NCBI GenBank assembly: GCA_964555565.1
Contig: CAZKTF010000220.1
Coordinates: forward strand, 1-6,097
From: CAZKTF01 sp964555565
GTDB lineage: Bacteria; Planctomycetota; JAJSAM01; JAKLKS01
Direction: 5' to 3'
Length of the DNA stretch: 6,097 nucleotides
The position numbers and the translations under genes are program-made. Each line of letters starts with the position of its first letter. The stretch's first letter is position 1. Of this stretch, positions 5,723 through 6,097 are shown piece after piece. The notes beneath the pieces are model-generated. The model had not been told where the DNA came from and did no database searches. It worked only from the letters and a program-made list of their open reading frames with translations.

Positions 5723-6097
5723 CTACGCCGAGGTCGGGCTCCGGGCGGTTCCCTCGTCCATGGCGCGGAGGAGGATCCCCGAGAGCAGCTTCGGCCAGAA
5801 GCAGGTGGACTTGGGGGGCATGGGGAGGCCCGCGTCGGCCGCCACGCGGACGTCGTCCACCTTCGGCGCGGATTGGAGGAGCGCGAGGGAGTGTGCCCCG
5901 TCGTCGAGCAGGGCCAGCGCCGAGGCCAGGTCGCGGCGCACCTCGGGCACGGGGTTCCCCAGGGCCGGGAGCACCCGCTCGGCCACGAAGGCCGCCGCGC
6001 CGCGCGCCCCCGAGGGGCAGGAGACGACCCAGGCCGTGGCGCCCCCCGCCGCGACGGCGGCCACGGCGGCGCGGTCGGCCCGGAGGCGGGCCTCGAC
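5723..6097 (-). CDS. DUF1015-family protein, C-terminal 124 residues (5' end outside window)
   Basis: The minus-strand frame runs from the right edge to TAG at 5725-5723 with G or C at nearly every third position. The last 40 residues match the conserved C-terminus of DUF1015 proteins: a V-x-D-V-R-x-x-A-D-A-G-x-x-M-P-P-K-S-T segment followed by F-W-P-K-L-L-S-G-I-L-L. Family members, as I recall, usually have K-S-T-Y-F-Y-P-K-L here, so the Cys and Trp in this copy are small deviations. Full-length members are about 400 residues, so roughly 70% of the gene lies to the right. A GTG at 6064 could be mistaken for the start, but coding-like sequence continues past it to the edge. The function of the family is not established to my knowledge. 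The gene ends naturally soon after the conserved block, and it faces the RCC1 gene with no gap and no terminator between them. Confidence 0.7.
   Translation of the reverse strand, partial: VEARLRADRAAVAAVAAGGATAWVVSCPSGARGAAAFVAERVLPALGNPVPEVRRDLASALALLDDGAHSLALLQSAPKVDDVRVAADAGLPMPPKSTCFWPKLLSGILLRAMDEGTARSPTSA

Overview
The window is very GC-rich bacterial DNA (G or C at almost every third codon position). It probably comes from a Planctomycetota-like or similar high-GC lineage. That placement is an inference from the ECF sigma factor fused to a membrane anchor and a large extra-cytoplasmic domain, the exported RCC1 propeller protein and weak Shine-Dalgarno use. No rRNA, tRNA or other marker is present to confirm it.

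Layout. (1) 1-93, plus strand: a 31-codon fragment of an HpcH/HpaI-type aldolase, cut by the left edge and broken off on the right where it meets the end of the next gene. (2) 77-1798, minus: a complete ArnT/PMT-like membrane glycosyltransferase. (3) 1825-3714, minus: a 629-residue fusion of an ECF sigma factor, a membrane segment, a coiled coil and an unrecognised helical C-terminal domain with two LTxxQ-like motifs. It has a strong internal ribosome binding site and ATG just before the membrane segment. (4) 3715-3776: a 62-bp divergent intergenic region with a small inverted repeat. (5) 3777-5722, plus: an exported protein with a signal peptide, a beta-rich N-terminal part and seven RCC1-type blades. 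It starts at TTG and has no stop codon before the window ends. (6) 5723-6097, minus: the C-terminal 124 residues of a DUF1015-family protein, open at the right edge.

How the genes may work together. The sigma fusion and the glycosyltransferase are codirectional, 26 bp apart, and may form one transcription unit. The exported RCC1 protein diverges from the sigma gene across 62 bp. The sigma fusion looks able to place its sigma domain in the cytoplasm and its C-terminal domain outside the membrane, so a cell-envelope signalling module controlling the neighbouring exported and membrane proteins is a reasonable hypothesis. Nothing in the sequence proves it.

Caution. At both ends a plus-strand gene runs without a stop into the 3' end of a minus-strand gene. 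The left case is clearly a broken gene and the right case may be one. Either real rearrangements or assembly joins could explain this, so gene order across about 80-96 and about 5700-5725 should not be trusted without read evidence. There is no gene-free stretch over 300 bases.
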